Below are positions 29,105-38,598 of a stretch of 64,000 nt of DNA, piece after piece (the stretch's first letter is position 1; every line of letters begins with the position of its first letter). The notes below the pieces were generated by a model that ran no database searches, was not told where the DNA came from, and worked only from the letters and a program-made list of their open reading frames with translations. Location of the stretch: positions 1-64,000 of the forward strand of contig CAWBRU010000012.1 of assembly GCA_963791325.1 (NCBI GenBank), read 5' to 3'. Source of the DNA: JBEVJK01 sp963791325 (GTDB lineage: Bacteria > Pseudomonadota > Alphaproteobacteria > Rhizobiales > Rhizobiaceae). The position numbers were made by a program, and so were the translations under genes.

Positions 29105-29896
29105 TCACACCGTGCGCAGCCAGCCGCCGTCGACGAAATAGGTCGAGCCGACCGCATAGCTGGCGCGCTCGGAGCATAGGAAGACGGCGAAGTCCGCGAT
29201 CTCCTCGACGCTGGCGAACCGTTTGATCGGCGCATGTTCTTCGGCAATGGCGGCCAGATAGGCTTCCCAATCGCCGCCCTTGTCGGCGGTGAGCTGCTTG
29301 GCGGTCTTGATCCAGTCGCCGGTGAGCACCAGGCCGGGATTGAGGGTGTTGACGCGGATGTTGTCCTTGACCAGCTCGGTGGCCAGGTTCTTCGACAGCA
29401 TCATCAACGCTGCCTTGGTGACGTTGTAGATCGGTTCATACCAGAGCGGCTGAACGGCGCAGATCGAGGCATTGTTGAGGATCACCCCCGCGCCCCGCTT
29501 TTTCATCAGCGGGACGAGGCCGCGCGACACCCGCACCGCCGCCATGACGTGAAGATCCCAATAGGCCTGCCATTTCTCGTCCGGCGCCTCCATGATCGTC
29601 TCATTGGTGCCGGTGCCGGCATTGTTGACCAGGATGTCGGCGACCCCGAATTCTCCGGCAACCGCTGCGACCAGAGCTTCGCAGCCGGCGGCGGTCGCCA
29701 CGTCGCAGGCCACCGAGCGCGCCTCGACCTGATACCCCGCGGCCAGCCGCGCCGCCTCGGCTTCGACGACGTCGCCCCGCCGGCCGGCAAGCACAACCGC
29801 GACGCCCTCGCGGGCGAATGCCTCGGCAATGCCGAGGCCGATGCCCGATCCGCCGCCGGTGATCACGGCGACCTTGCCGCGCAAGCCGAGATCCAT
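29105..29896 (-). CDS. Short-chain dehydrogenase/reductase of the polyol operon
   Basis: 263 residues. Cofactor motif TGGGSGIG at 13-20, NNAG at 91-94, and catalytic S144, Y157 and K161 (NNASIC, YNVTK). C-terminal PGLVLTGDW and FVDGGW fit classical SDRs. It likely oxidises a sugar alcohol or reduces a ketose in the pathway. It is not the canonical sorbitol dehydrogenase SmoS, whose N-terminus differs. AGGAG lies upstream of ATG at 29896, 20 bases after the mannitol dehydrogenase stop. Confidence 0.92.
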   Translation of the reverse strand: MDLGLRGKVAVITGGGSGIGLGIAEAFAREGVAVVLAGRRGDVVEAEAARLAAGYQVEARSVACDVATAAGCEALVAAVAGEFGVADILVNNAGTGTNETIMEAPDEKWQAYWDLHVMAAVRVSRGLVPLMKKRGAGVILNNASICAVQPLWYEPIYNVTKAALMMLSKNLATELVKDNIRVNTLNPGLVLTGDWIKTAKQLTADKGGDWEAYLAAIAEEHAPIKRFASVEEIADFAVFLCSERASYAVGSTYFVDGGWLRTV

Positions 29897-29916
29897 GTCG
29901 CTCTCCTCCGCCGGCG

Positions 29917-31395
29917 CTAACCGGCGCTGCCCAGATAGGCGCCCAGCGTTTGGCGCGCGCCCTTCTCCCATAGGCTCGCCAGATGGCCGGCGAAGGCGGC
30001 GGCAAAGACCGGGGAGCGCCCGACCTCGCCGAAAATGTCTTCCATGGCCAGGAAGGAAGCCGGCTCGGTCTTGGCCCGAAGTGCGGCCTCTTTCAGCCGC
30101 TCGGCGGCGACGTCGTTGTAGTTGGTCGGCTGGCCGCTGTCGGTGGTGCCGGCACAGAAACGGCACCACAGCGCCGAGACGAGCGACAGCCCGGTGACGC
30201 TCTTGCCCGCCTTGAGCCGCGCCGCCGCCGCCGGCAGGATGAATTTCGGCTGGCGGTTGGAGCCGTCCTGGCAGAGCCTGGGGATGGTGTCGCCGATCGT
30301 CGGGTTGGAGAAGCGCCGCTCGATCAGCTGAAAATAGTCCTCGAGCTTGGTGTCGGGCACCGGCGGCACGGTCGGGATGATTTCGTCCCGCTCGAGCTTG
30401 GCCAGGAAGCTGCGGATCAGCGGCTCCTCCATCGCCTCATGGACGAAGTGGATGTCCATCAGCGCCGCCGGGTAGGCGATGGCGGCATGGCCGCCATTGA
30501 GGATGCGGATCTTCATCAGCTCCCAGGGGCTGACATCGTCGACGAAGGTGACGCCGACGTCCTCGAGCGCCGGGCGGCCGGCCGGAAACTTGTCTTCCAG
30601 CACCCACTGCTTGAACGGTTCGCAGAACACCGGCCATTGATCGACCAGGTCGAACCGGTCGAGCAGGAACTGGCGCTCGCGGTCGGTGGTCGCCGGCGTG
30701 ATCCGGTCGACCATGCCGTTGGGAAAGGCGACATTGTCGCGCACCCAGGCCGCCAGCTCGGGGTCGGCAAGCTCAGCCAACCCGACGACGGCATCGGCGG
30801 TGACCTTGCCGTTGTGGGGGATGTTGTCGCAGGACATCACCGTGAAGGGCTGAGTGCCCTCGGCGCGCCGGCGGGAAAGACCCGCCAGGATCAGCCCGAA
30901 CACGGTGCGGGGATGGGCGAGGTCCCGGCTGTCGCCGACGATGTCGGGGTGGTTCGGGTTGAAGTGGCCCGAAGCGGCGTCGATGTAGTAGCCGCCCTCG
31001 GTGATCGTCATCGAGACGATGCGGATGGCCGGATCGGCGAGCTTGGCGATGATCGCTTCGCTCTCGCCCGGCACCAGGAAGTCGACCATCACGCTGGTAA
31101 CTCGTGCGACAAGATGACCAGCATCCTGTTCGACCACCGTCGTCAGCCAGTCCTGGGCGGCAAGACGCTCGCGCCCGGCCTTCTCTGCCGCCATCACCCC
31201 CGCGCCGACGATCGCCCAGTCCCGGTCCTGGCCCGCATTGAACAGATCGTCGAGATAGACAGCCTGATGCGCACGGTGAAAGTTGCCGACGCCGAAATGA
31301 ACGATGCCGGGCGACAGGTCGGATTGCCGGTAGCGCGGCGCAGAAATCGCCTGCGGAAGCCGGGCAAGCGCGTCCACGGAGAGTTTCAGGCTCAT
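29917..31395 (-). CDS. mtlK: Mannitol 2-dehydrogenase
   Basis: 492 residues, the length of Pseudomonas mannitol 2-dehydrogenase. It oxidises D-mannitol (and often D-arabinitol) to the 2-ketose with NAD in the cytosol. The N-terminal nucleotide-binding motif is GVGNFHRAH at 35-43. The catalytic residues K295, N300 and H303 (KIRILNGGH) and N191 (SCDNIPHNG) fall at the same numbers as in the Pseudomonas enzyme. It follows the transporter ATPase gene in the same direction. Together with the importer this supports mannitol or arabinitol as substrate. Confidence 0.95.
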   Translation of the reverse strand: MSLKLSVDALARLPQAISAPRYRQSDLSPGIVHFGVGNFHRAHQAVYLDDLFNAGQDRDWAIVGAGVMAAEKAGRERLAAQDWLTTVVEQDAGHLVARVTSVMVDFLVPGESEAIIAKLADPAIRIVSMTITEGGYYIDAASGHFNPNHPDIVGDSRDLAHPRTVFGLILAGLSRRRAEGTQPFTVMSCDNIPHNGKVTADAVVGLAELADPELAAWVRDNVAFPNGMVDRITPATTDRERQFLLDRFDLVDQWPVFCEPFKQWVLEDKFPAGRPALEDVGVTFVDDVSPWELMKIRILNGGHAAIAYPAALMDIHFVHEAMEEPLIRSFLAKLERDEIIPTVPPVPDTKLEDYFQLIERRFSNPTIGDTIPRLCQDGSNRQPKFILPAAAARLKAGKSVTGLSLVSALWCRFCAGTTDSGQPTNYNDVAAERLKEAALRAKTEPASFLAMEDIFGEVGRSPVFAAAFAGHLASLWEKGARQTLGAYLGSAG

Positions 31396-31495
31396 GTCGG
31401 GTACCTTTCCTGCCGCCGGGCGAAGCGGACCGGAGCGCCCATTTCCGCCGTGGCGGTCACCTCATCTCAACAACCCAGCTTTCCGAATTTTGTGG

Positions 31496-32494
31496 TCAGA
31501 CGGCTCGTCCGTCCGGGCCGAACCGGTGCAGCTTGGACGGCTCCGGCGTCAGGTAGACCGTGTCGCCATGGTTGATCGGCACCTCGCCGTCGGCACGCAC
31601 ATTGATGGTGCCGTGGCCCTCGGTGTGGACGTGCAGGAAGGTGTCGGCGCCGAGATGCTCGGCGACCCCCACCGTGCCCTTCCACTCGCCAGCGGTGGTC
31701 GAGATGCCGACGTGCTCGGGCCTGATGCCGACCGTCTGGGCGCCGTATTTGACCGCCTCGGCACCCTCGATGATGTTCATCTTGGGTGAGCCGATGAAGC
31801 CGGCGACGAACAGATTGCGCGGGCTGCGGTAGAGCTCGAGCGGCGAGCCGACCTGCTCGATGTTGCCGGCGTTGAGCACGACGATCTTGTCGGCCATGGT
31901 CATCGCCTCGACCTGGTCGTGGGTGACATAGATCATCGTCGTCTGCAGCTGCTGGTGCAATTCGCTGATTTCAAGCCGCATCGTGCCGCGCAACGCTGCG
32001 TCCAGATTGGACAGCGGCTCGTCGAAGAGGAAGGCCGAAGGCTGGCGCACGATCGCCCGGCCGATCGCCACGCGCTGCCGCTGGCCGCCAGAGAGCTGGC
32101 CCGGACGGCGTTCGAGATAGTTGGTGAGGTTCAGGACGCGGGCCGCCTCGCTGACCTTCTTGTCGATCGTCGCCTTGTCCTCGCCGGCCATCTTGAGCGG
32201 AAAGGCAATGTTGTTGCGCACGGTCATGTGCGGGTAGAGCGCATAGGACTGGAACACCATCGCCAGCTTGCGCTTGGCCGGCGCCTCGTCGGTGACGTCG
32301 CGGCCGTCGATGCTGATCTTGCCGGAGGTGGTGTCCTCCAGCCCGGCGATCAGCCTGAGCAGCGTGGACTTGCCGCAGCCCGACGGGCCGACGAACACCA
32401 CGAACTCGCCGTCGGCGATGTCGAGATCGATGTTGGGGATGATCGTCGTCGAGCCGAACGACTTGTTGACGTTGCGCAGAACGATGTTGCCCAT
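31496..32494 (-). CDS. Polyol ABC transporter ATPase (MalK/UgpC/SmoK family)
   Basis: 332 residues. Walker [10 protein letters not shown] at 36-44, Q-loop FQSYALYP, signature LSGGQRQRV at 134-142, Walker [13 protein letters not shown] and the H-loop [11 protein letters not shown]-terminal TOBE domain ([11 protein letters not shown]) is the usual regulatory part. It powers the two permeases encoded just upstream and shares their transcript. The 22-base gap from the permease stop carries GGAGG before the ATG. Confidence 0.95.
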   Translation of the reverse strand: MGNIVLRNVNKSFGSTTIIPNIDLDIADGEFVVFVGPSGCGKSTLLRLIAGLEDTTSGKISIDGRDVTDEAPAKRKLAMVFQSYALYPHMTVRNNIAFPLKMAGEDKATIDKKVSEAARVLNLTNYLERRPGQLSGGQRQRVAIGRAIVRQPSAFLFDEPLSNLDAALRGTMRLEISELHQQLQTTMIYVTHDQVEAMTMADKIVVLNAGNIEQVGSPLELYRSPRNLFVAGFIGSPKMNIIEGAEAVKYGAQTVGIRPEHVGISTTAGEWKGTVGVAEHLGADTFLHVHTEGHGTINVRADGEVPINHGDTVYLTPEPSKLHRFGPDGRAV

Positions 32495-32516
32495 CGGGTG
32501 CTCCCTCCAGATCTCT

Positions 32517-33341
32517 TTACTTGACCGCGCCGAACGTCAGCCCGCGCACCAGCTGCCGCTGCGAGAACCAGCCCATGATCAGGATCGGTGCAATCGCCAG
32601 CGTCGAGGCGGCCGACAGCTTCGCCCAGAACAGCCCCTGCGGGCTCGAGAACGAGCTGATGAAGGCAGTCAGCGGCGCCGCGTTGGTGGTGGTCAGCCGG
32701 ATGGTCCAGAAGGCCTCGTTCCAGGCCAGGATGATGTTGAGCAGCATCGTCGAGGCAATGCCCGGCACGGCCATCGGGGTCAGGACATAGACGATCTCGC
32801 CCCACAGCGTGGCTCCGTCCATGCGCGCGGCCTCCAGGATTTCGCCCGGAATCTCGCGGAAATAGGTGTACAGCATCCACACCACGATCGGCAGGTTGAT
32901 CAGCATCAGCATCACGGTCAGGCCGGCGCGGCTGTCGAGCAGGCCAAGATTGCGGAAGATCAGATAGATCGGGAACAACACGGCGACCGCCGGCATCATC
33001 TTGGTCGACAGCATCCACATCAGCACGTCCTTGGTGCGCCGGGTGGGCGAGAAGGCCATCGCCCAGGCGGCCGGCACCGCCACGATCAGGGCCAGAAGGG
33101 TCGAGCCGACCGAGAGGATCACCGAGTTGAGGAACGGCTTGAAGTAGTTGTACTGCGATTGCACCTCGCGGTAGCTCTCGAACGTTCCCGAGGGGATCAG
33201 GTTGAAGCCCTGGATCGCCTCCTGTTCGGTCTTGAACCAGGTGATGATCGTATAGAGGATCGGGAAGAAGATCAGCAGCGCGACGATCCAGGCGGCGATG
33301 GTGGCGATCGTCTTGTGCCGGTTGGTGACGGCGCGGGCCAT
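32517..33341 (-). CDS. Polyol ABC transporter permease, second subunit (SmoG/MalG-like)
   Basis: 274 residues with six hydrophobic helices. The EAA loop that docks on the ATPase reads [23 protein letters not shown] at 33341 has AGGAGG upstream; the longer frame from 33545 runs into the preceding gene and is rejected. Intact, although the other permease and the binding protein of the same operon are frameshifted. The gap to the upstream permease stop is ten bases. Confidence 0.94.
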   Translation of the reverse strand: MARAVTNRHKTIATIAAWIVALLIFFPILYTIITWFKTEQEAIQGFNLIPSGTFESYREVQSQYNYFKPFLNSVILSVGSTLLALIVAVPAAWAMAFSPTRRTKDVLMWMLSTKMMPAVAVLFPIYLIFRNLGLLDSRAGLTVMLMLINLPIVVWMLYTYFREIPGEILEAARMDGATLWGEIVYVLTPMAVPGIASTMLLNIILAWNEAFWTIRLTTTNAAPLTAFISSFSSPQGLFWAKLSAASTLAIAPILIMGWFSQRQLVRGLTFGAVK

Positions 33342-33351
33342 GGCCTCCTCC

Positions 33352-34226
33352 TTATTTGTCCAGGTTCTTGCCGACTGCGCGCATGGCGAAGAAGGCGACG
33401 ATGTTGGCGAGGATGACGGCGATGATGCCGCCGGCCGAGGCCTGGCCGATTTTGTATTCGAGCAGCGCCTTCTGGTAGACCAGGAACGGCAGGTTGGTCG
33501 AGGCGTAGCCCGGGCCGCCATTGGTGGTGACCAGGATCTCGGCATAGACCGCGAGCAGGAAGATCGTCTGGATCAGGACCACGACGGTGATCGCGCGCGA
33601 CAGATGCGGCAGCGTCAGGTAGCAGAACCGGCTCAGGAACCCGGCGCCGTCCATCTCGGCGGCCTCCTTCTGCTCGGTGTCGAGCGACTGGAGCGCGGTG
33701 AGCAGGATCAGGGTGGCGAACGGCAGCCACTGCCAGGCGACGATCAGGATCACCGAGAACAGCGGATATTGCGCGAACCAGTCGATCGGCTGCAGGCCGA
33801 CCGCCCGCGCCAGATCGGCGAGCACGCCGTAGCCCGGATGCATGATCATGTTCTTCCAGACCAGTGCCGCCACCGGCGGCATGACGAAGAACGGCGAGAT
33901 CACCAGAATGCGGACGAAGCCCTGGCCCCAGATCGGCTGGTCGAGCAGCAGCGCCAGCAGAATGCCGCCGATGATGGTGATCAGGAGCACCACGACGACG
34001 ATCGTCAGGGTGTGCTGGATCGCCGCGAAGAACGCCGGGTTGGAGAAGAACAGCGCGTAGTTGGCGAAGCCGATGAAGCCGTCGCGGATCGGGTTCAGCG
34101 GATTGTACTGCTGGAACGAGAACCACAAGCGTCATCGCCAGCGGGACGATCATCCAGATCAGCAGCAGCAGCACCGACGGCGCCATCATGCAGCCGCGCA
34201 AGCGTGCTTGTCTGTCGAGTGGCCAT
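33352..34226 (-). pseudogene. Polyol ABC transporter permease, first subunit (SmoF/MalF-like), two frameshifts
   Basis: Partner of the permease at 32517-33341. The main frame reads WFSFQQYNPLNPIRDGFIGF onward with the docking loop QKEAAEMDGAGFLSRFCYLTLP. The first ~35 residues are split. Starting from ATG at 34226, dropping one base near 34204 gives MATRQTRRLRGCMMAPSV, and dropping one near 34131 gives PLAMTLWFSFQQY. Corrected length is about 290 residues, normal for the family. The downstream genes would lose their partner if the breaks are real. Confidence 0.85.
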
Positions 34227-34330
34227 GGCGTCGCTCCTCGATCGGGACGAACGAGTTCTGACGCTCAAAGATCGGCGAGCGGCCGCCCGGCGACGTGCGC
34301 CGAGGCGGCCGGTTTGCCCGGGCGGCGGCG

Positions 34331-35645
34331 CTACTGGATGTAGCCGCCTTCCGTCATCGTCGAGGTGGCGGCATCCTGCGCCTGCTTCAGGGCATCGTCG
34401 ACCGACATCTGGCCGGCGAGCGCGGCCGAGAACAGCTGGCCGACGGTGGTGCCGAGGCCCTGGAACTCGGGAATGGCGACGAACTGCACGCCGACATAGG
34501 GTACCGGCTTGACGGTCGGCTTGGTCGGGTCGGCCGAGTTGATCGAGTTCGAGCGTCATCTTGGCGAACGGCGCCGCCTTCTGGTATTCAGGATTGCTGT
34601 AGAGCGAGTTGCGGGTGCCGGGCGGAACGTTGGCCCAGCCCTCCTTCTGCGCGACCAGATCGATGTAGCCCTTGCTGGTTGCCCAGGCGACGAACTTCTT
34701 GGCCGCGTCGGCCTTCTGGGTGCCGGCCGGAATCGCCAGCGACCAGGCCCACAGCCAGTTGCCGCGCTTGCCGAGCCCGTTGTCGGGAGCGAGCGCGTAG
34801 CCGACCTTGTCGGCGACCGTGGAGTTCTTCGGGTCGGAGACGAACGAGGCGGCGACGGTGGCGTCGATCCACATGCCGCACTTGCCCTGCTGGAACAGCG
34901 CCAGGTTCTCGTTGAAGCCGTTCGAGGAGGCGCCCTCGGGCCGTGCGGCCTTCATCAGGTCGACGTAGAACTGCAGCGTCTTCTTCCATTCCGGCTGGTC
35001 GAACTGCGGCTTCCAGTTCTCGTCGAACCAGCGGGCGCCGAAGGAGTTGGACATGGCGGTCAGGAACGCCATGTTCTCGCCCCAGCCGGCCTTGCCGCGC
35101 AGGCAGATGCCGTTCACGCCAGTGGCCTTGTCGGTCATCTTGTCGGCCGCCTCGCTTGATGAAGTCCCAGGTCGGGGCGTCGGGCATTTTGAGCCCGGCC
35201 TTGTCGATCAGGTCCTTGCGGTACATGACGAACGAGCTCTCGCCGTAGAACGGCGCGGCGTAGAGCTTGCCGTCGACGGTGAGACCGCCGGCGATCGCCG
35301 GGATGAGGTCGTCGACGTCGTAGTCGGCGCCGAGATTGTCGAGCGGCAGCAGCCAGTTGCTGCTTGGCCCAGATCGGCACTTCGTAGGTGCCGATCGTCA
35401 TCACGTCGTACTGGCCGCCCTTGGTGGCGATGTCGGTGGTGACCCGCTCGCGCAGCACGTTCTCCTCGAGCGTCACCCACTTGCAGCTGGATGTCGGGGT
35501 TCTTGGCGGTGAAGTCGTCGGTCAGCTTCTGCATGCGGATCATGTCGCCATTGTTGACGGTGGCGATGGTGATGGTCTCTGCATGGGCTGCGAACGCCAT
35601 TGCGCTGGCGGAGCACAAGCCCAGGACGAGAGCACGAATTGTCAT
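34331..35645 (-). pseudogene. Periplasmic polyol-binding protein of the ABC importer, four frameshifts
   Basis: First gene of the operon. ATG at 35645 follows GGGAGGA and begins the signal peptide MTIRALVLGLCSASAMAFAAHA. The extracellular solute-binding fold (family 1) then runs through QKLTDDFTAKNPDIQLQ, LLPLDNLGADYDVDDLIPAI, LFQQGKCGMWIDATVAA and ends STMTEGGYIQ at 34331. The five segments lie in successive frames, each shifted as by one inserted base, near 35476, 35353, 35156 and 34548. Corrected length is about 436 residues, normal for the family. Confidence 0.88.
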
Positions 35646-35667
35646 CTGGATCCTCCCTAGACCGAAG

Positions 35668-35700
35668 TGAGCAATTGTCCTTGGTATGAGCAATTACTCA
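35668..35700. promoter_or_regulatory. Candidate operator of the polyol operon
   Basis: TGAGCAATTGTCCTTG at 35668-35683 and TGAGCAATTACTCA at 35687-35700 form two copies of TGAGCAATT 19 bases apart. The second is also a short palindrome (TGAG...CTCA). They sit 23-55 bases before the binding-protein ATG, where a promoter is expected. The first copy recurs at 38535 upstream of the regulator gene. Binding by that regulator is an inference. Confidence 0.55.
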
Positions 35701-35883
35701 CGCCGTCCAAGGGGTGTCAACCCGAAATCGATGATGCAGTGCAGCAGAAGGCGCGCGGATCCGGCAATTGGGGCGCCGCCACAGGGTGCCGAGGTTCTTG
35801 CGTCGGCCGGCAGAAGGGTAGAGAGAGTTCGGCTCGCCGGTCTGCGCCTTCCGAATCGGGCGGCCCGGCCCAAGGGCTGAGTG

Positions 35884-37275
35884 ATGGGTATTTCGGTTCA
35901 GGATGTCGGCGGCACGGTCATCACTCAGGCCGAGCCGACCACGCTGGAGCAGCGCCGCCGCAAGCGGCTCGGGGCGATGCTGGCACGGGCGGAGCGCGAG
36001 GGGGCCAGGCTGCAGTTCTGGGCGCGCTCGGCGGCGCTCGCCGTGGTCGCGGTGTTCTTCGGCTTCGTCTCGGATCTCGATGCCGCCTATTGGTTCGTCG
36101 TCGCTTGGCTGCTGTTCTTCTTCCTCGTCGGTGCCTGGCAATACTGGCTCGTCAAGACCCGCAACAATCCGCCCTGGCTGCCGTACCTGACCGGCACGCT
36201 CGACATCGTGCTGACCACCTGGCTGTTGGTCGCGCCGAACCCGTTCGCCGATCATGCGATGTCGCCCGCCTTTCCGCTGCGCGACGGCAGCTTCAAATAT
36301 CTGCTGATCTTCGTCTGCCTGGGAGCGCTGACCCTGTCGCCGCGCCTGGCCCTGTGGCTCGGCATCGCCGCCGCGATCTCCTGGAGCGTGGCGGTCCGCT
36401 GGGTGGTCAACCTGCCGGAAACGGTGGTCTCCTTCGGCCGCATCGGCGAGACGCCGCGCCCCGGAATGGCCGCGCTCTACCTCGATCCCAACTATGTCAA
36501 CGTGGTCGACCAGGCCACCCATATCGTGGTCATCCTGATCATCACCGGCATCCTCGCCATCGTCGTGTCGCGCGCCAGGCAGCTGGCCGACGACTATGTC
36601 GTCGCGGAGCGGGCGCGCATCAATCTCGCCCGCCATTTCTCCCCCAATCTGGTCGACGAGCTCGCCGCCACCGACGAGCCGTTCGGGCCGGTGCGCCGCC
36701 AGGAGGTGGCGGTGCTGTTCGCCGACATCGTCGGATTCACCACCTTCTCGGAGGATCACCCGGCCGAAGAGGTGTTCCAGCTGCTGCGCGAGTTTCACCG
36801 CCGCATGGAACAAGTGGTGTTCGACAATGGCGGCACGGTCGACAACTATATCGGCGACTGCATCATGGCGACGTTCGGGGTGCCGCAGCCGGCCGACGAC
36901 GACGCCGTTCGCGCGCTCTCCTGCGCGCGTGCCATGATCGGGGCGCTGAAGAACTGGAACGGCCGCCGGGCGGCTGCCGGCGAGGCGCAGGTCGACGTCC
37001 GCATCGGCTGCCAGTACGGCACCGTGGTGCTCGGCGCGGTGGGCAGCGAGCGCAGCCTGTCGGTGGCGGTGGTCGGCGACACCTGCAATGTCGCCAGCCG
37101 GCTGCAGGACCTCTGCCGCGAGCTCGGCGCCGATATCTGCGTCGGCAACGATCTGGTGAGCGCGATCGGCGCGACCGCATCGGAAGGCGTGCTGCAAGGC
37201 TTCGTCGACAGCGGCGGGCTCGCCGTTCGCGGCCGCGACGAGCCGGTGCATGTGTGGGCACTGATGAGAGAGTGA
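35884..37275 (+). CDS. Membrane class III nucleotide cyclase
   Basis: 463 residues. About six hydrophobic segments (residues ~47-225) precede the cytosolic cyclase domain (from ~265). Metal aspartates D281 (LFADIVGFT) and D325 (NYIGDCIMATFG) are present. The residue where ATP-specific enzymes often carry Lys in the KxxGD motif is Asn321, so the preferred nucleotide should be tested. A GTG three bases before the ATG is an alternative start. The gene sits alone on the + strand between the polyol operon and its regulator. Confidence 0.9.
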   Translation: MGISVQDVGGTVITQAEPTTLEQRRRKRLGAMLARAEREGARLQFWARSAALAVVAVFFGFVSDLDAAYWFVVAWLLFFFLVGAWQYWLVKTRNNPPWLPYLTGTLDIVLTTWLLVAPNPFADHAMSPAFPLRDGSFKYLLIFVCLGALTLSPRLALWLGIAAAISWSVAVRWVVNLPETVVSFGRIGETPRPGMAALYLDPNYVNVVDQATHIVVILIITGILAIVVSRARQLADDYVVAERARINLARHFSPNLVDELAATDEPFGPVRRQEVAVLFADIVGFTTFSEDHPAEEVFQLLREFHRRMEQVVFDNGGTVDNYIGDCIMATFGVPQPADDDAVRALSCARAMIGALKNWNGRRAAAGEAQVDVRIGCQYGTVVLGAVGSERSLSVAVVGDTCNVASRLQDLCRELGADICVGNDLVSAIGATASEGVLQGFVDSGGLAVRGRDEPVHVWALMRE

Positions 37276-37352
37276 ATGGTGAATGGAAATAGCGGGGGTG
37301 GAACGCTCGCGTCCATCGCCTGCTTACTATTCACTATTCACCATTCACCATT
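37273..37352. repeat. Heptamer-based inverted repeat between convergent genes
   Basis: GAATGGTGAATGG (37274-37286) is the exact inverse of CCATTCACCATTC (37341-37353). The right side is built from repeats of ATTCACT/ATTCACC (TATTCACTATTCACCATTCA). The stop codons of the cyclase (37273-37275) and of the leftward regulator (37345-37347) both lie inside the arms. The structure could act as a bidirectional terminator or be a mobile mini-element. Confidence 0.6.
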
Positions 37353-38313
37353 CGCCCTCTCCCAGCAACGCTGCCGCGGTGCGCTCGTCGGTGATCAGGC
37401 CGTTGACCAGACGGCGATTGACGGCCGCCAGGATGCCGGAAACCTTGCGCGCGCCCATGGCGATGGCGATCACCAGCGATCGCTCGCGCGACGGCAGCGG
37501 TGCGGACGCGACGCGGTCGTTGGTGATGCCGTCGATCAGCCGGCCATCCTGGTCATAGGCCCAGCCGACGATCTCGCCGACCGCCCCCGCCTTCTGCAGG
37601 GCCTTGAGCTCGGCCTCGGTGATGAAGCCGTCCTCGTAGAGCGGCGCGCGCGGCCCGAGATCGCCGATGCCGACGAAAGTGACGTCGGCCTGCGCGGCCA
37701 GCGACAGCGCCGGCTGGATCATCGGCTGGCTGAGCAGCATCTCGCGCTCCGCCGGCGAGGACGCGATCACCGGCAGCGGCATCGGGAAGCTGCGCGCCTT
37801 GATCGTGTCGGCCATGGTGAAGATGACGTTGTAGTAGGCCGCCGAGCCGTCCGGGGCGATGTTGCCGGTCAGCGAGACGAGCTTGTGCTGCGGGCATTCC
37901 ATCGGCGTGAGCTGCTCGATCGCGGCCTTCAGCGTCCGCCCTGTGCCGATCGCCAGGACGAGCGGTTCCGGCGCCCGCAGCCGCCGCTCGATCTCGGCCG
38001 CGGCGGCCTCGGCGATGCCCAAGGTCGTCGAAGCCGATTCCGGATCGCTCGGCACGACCTCGCACAGGTCGAGCGCAAAACGCGACTTCAGCCGCGCCGC
38101 AAGCTCGAGGCAGTCGGCGATCGGGTGGTCGATGCGTACCTTGACCAGCCCTTCCGAGACGGCAAGCGAGACGAGCCGCTGCGCGCTTTGCCGCGACACC
38201 CCCAGCTTGGCCGCGATCTGGTCCTGGGTGTTGCCGGCGACATAATAGAGCCAGCCGGCCCGGGCGGCGTCGTCGTGGCGCGGGTTGGTGTTCTCGTGGC
38301 GCGCACTCATCAT
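37345..38313 (-). CDS. SorC/DeoR-like sugar-binding transcriptional regulator
   Basis: 322 residues. N-terminal helix-turn-helix AGNTQDQIAAKLGVSRQSAQRLVSLA, then a sugar-phosphate-binding domain of the SorC type (LAIGTGRTLKAAIEQLTP, VTFVGIGDLGP, AVGEIVGWAYDQDG). The family usually represses a sugar or polyol operon and is relieved by a phosphorylated intermediate. ATG at 38313 or 38310 is chosen because the longer frame to 38541 would read through a repeat. It lies upstream of the polyol operon, separated from it by the cyclase gene, and shares a 16-base motif with the operon's promoter. Confidence 0.9.
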   Translation of the reverse strand: MMSARHENTNPRHDDAARAGWLYYVAGNTQDQIAAKLGVSRQSAQRLVSLAVSEGLVKVRIDHPIADCLELAARLKSRFALDLCEVVPSDPESASTTLGIAEAAAAEIERRLRAPEPLVLAIGTGRTLKAAIEQLTPMECPQHKLVSLTGNIAPDGSAAYYNVIFTMADTIKARSFPMPLPVIASSPAEREMLLSQPMIQPALSLAAQADVTFVGIGDLGPRAPLYEDGFITEAELKALQKAGAVGEIVGWAYDQDGRLIDGITNDRVASAPLPSRERSLVIAIAMGARKVSGILAAVNRRLVNGLITDERTAAALLGEGEW

Positions 38314-38340
38314 CGACCTGCCGCGCGCGCCGCGCTTCGC

Positions 38341-38440
38341 GCAATTCCAGGAGAGGTGGAAGCCGGTTCTCCGTCCGGAATTGCGGAAAAACAAAGACTT
38401 GGAGGGGTACACCGTATCGAAGAAAAGGTGATCCGCTCGA
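38341..38440 (+). repeat. RIME-like palindromic intergenic element, copy 1
   Basis: About 100 bases beginning GCAATTCCAGGAGAGGTGGA, with CCGGTTCTCCGTCCGGAATT in the middle and AAAAGGTGATCCGCTC at the end. The same sequence is found in inverse orientation at 58673-58770. Internal pairing of CAATTCC with GGAATTG makes it partly palindromic. Size and content recall the ~108-bp RIME elements of rhizobia; that name is inference. Confidence 0.7.
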
Positions 38441-38534
38441 GTGCTCGACCATTGGGGCGCACGTGTCTCAGACCTCCGGGCCCCACCGCGGGCCGTCTCG
38501 CGCTTGGGCGGCATTCTGACAAGAAAGCGCGAGT

Positions 38535-38550
38535 TGAGCAATTGTCTTTG
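38535..38550. promoter_or_regulatory. Second copy of the candidate polyol operator
   Basis: TGAGCAATTGTCTTTG matches 15 of 16 bases of the site at 35668-35683, in the same orientation. It lies about 220 bases before the regulator's start codon, upstream of the RIME-like repeat, so it may allow the regulator to control its own gene. Confidence 0.5.
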
Positions 38551-38598
38551 CGCTGGGCTTTTTCTCAGCCCGCTGCGACATGTTGCACGCCGGCGCGC

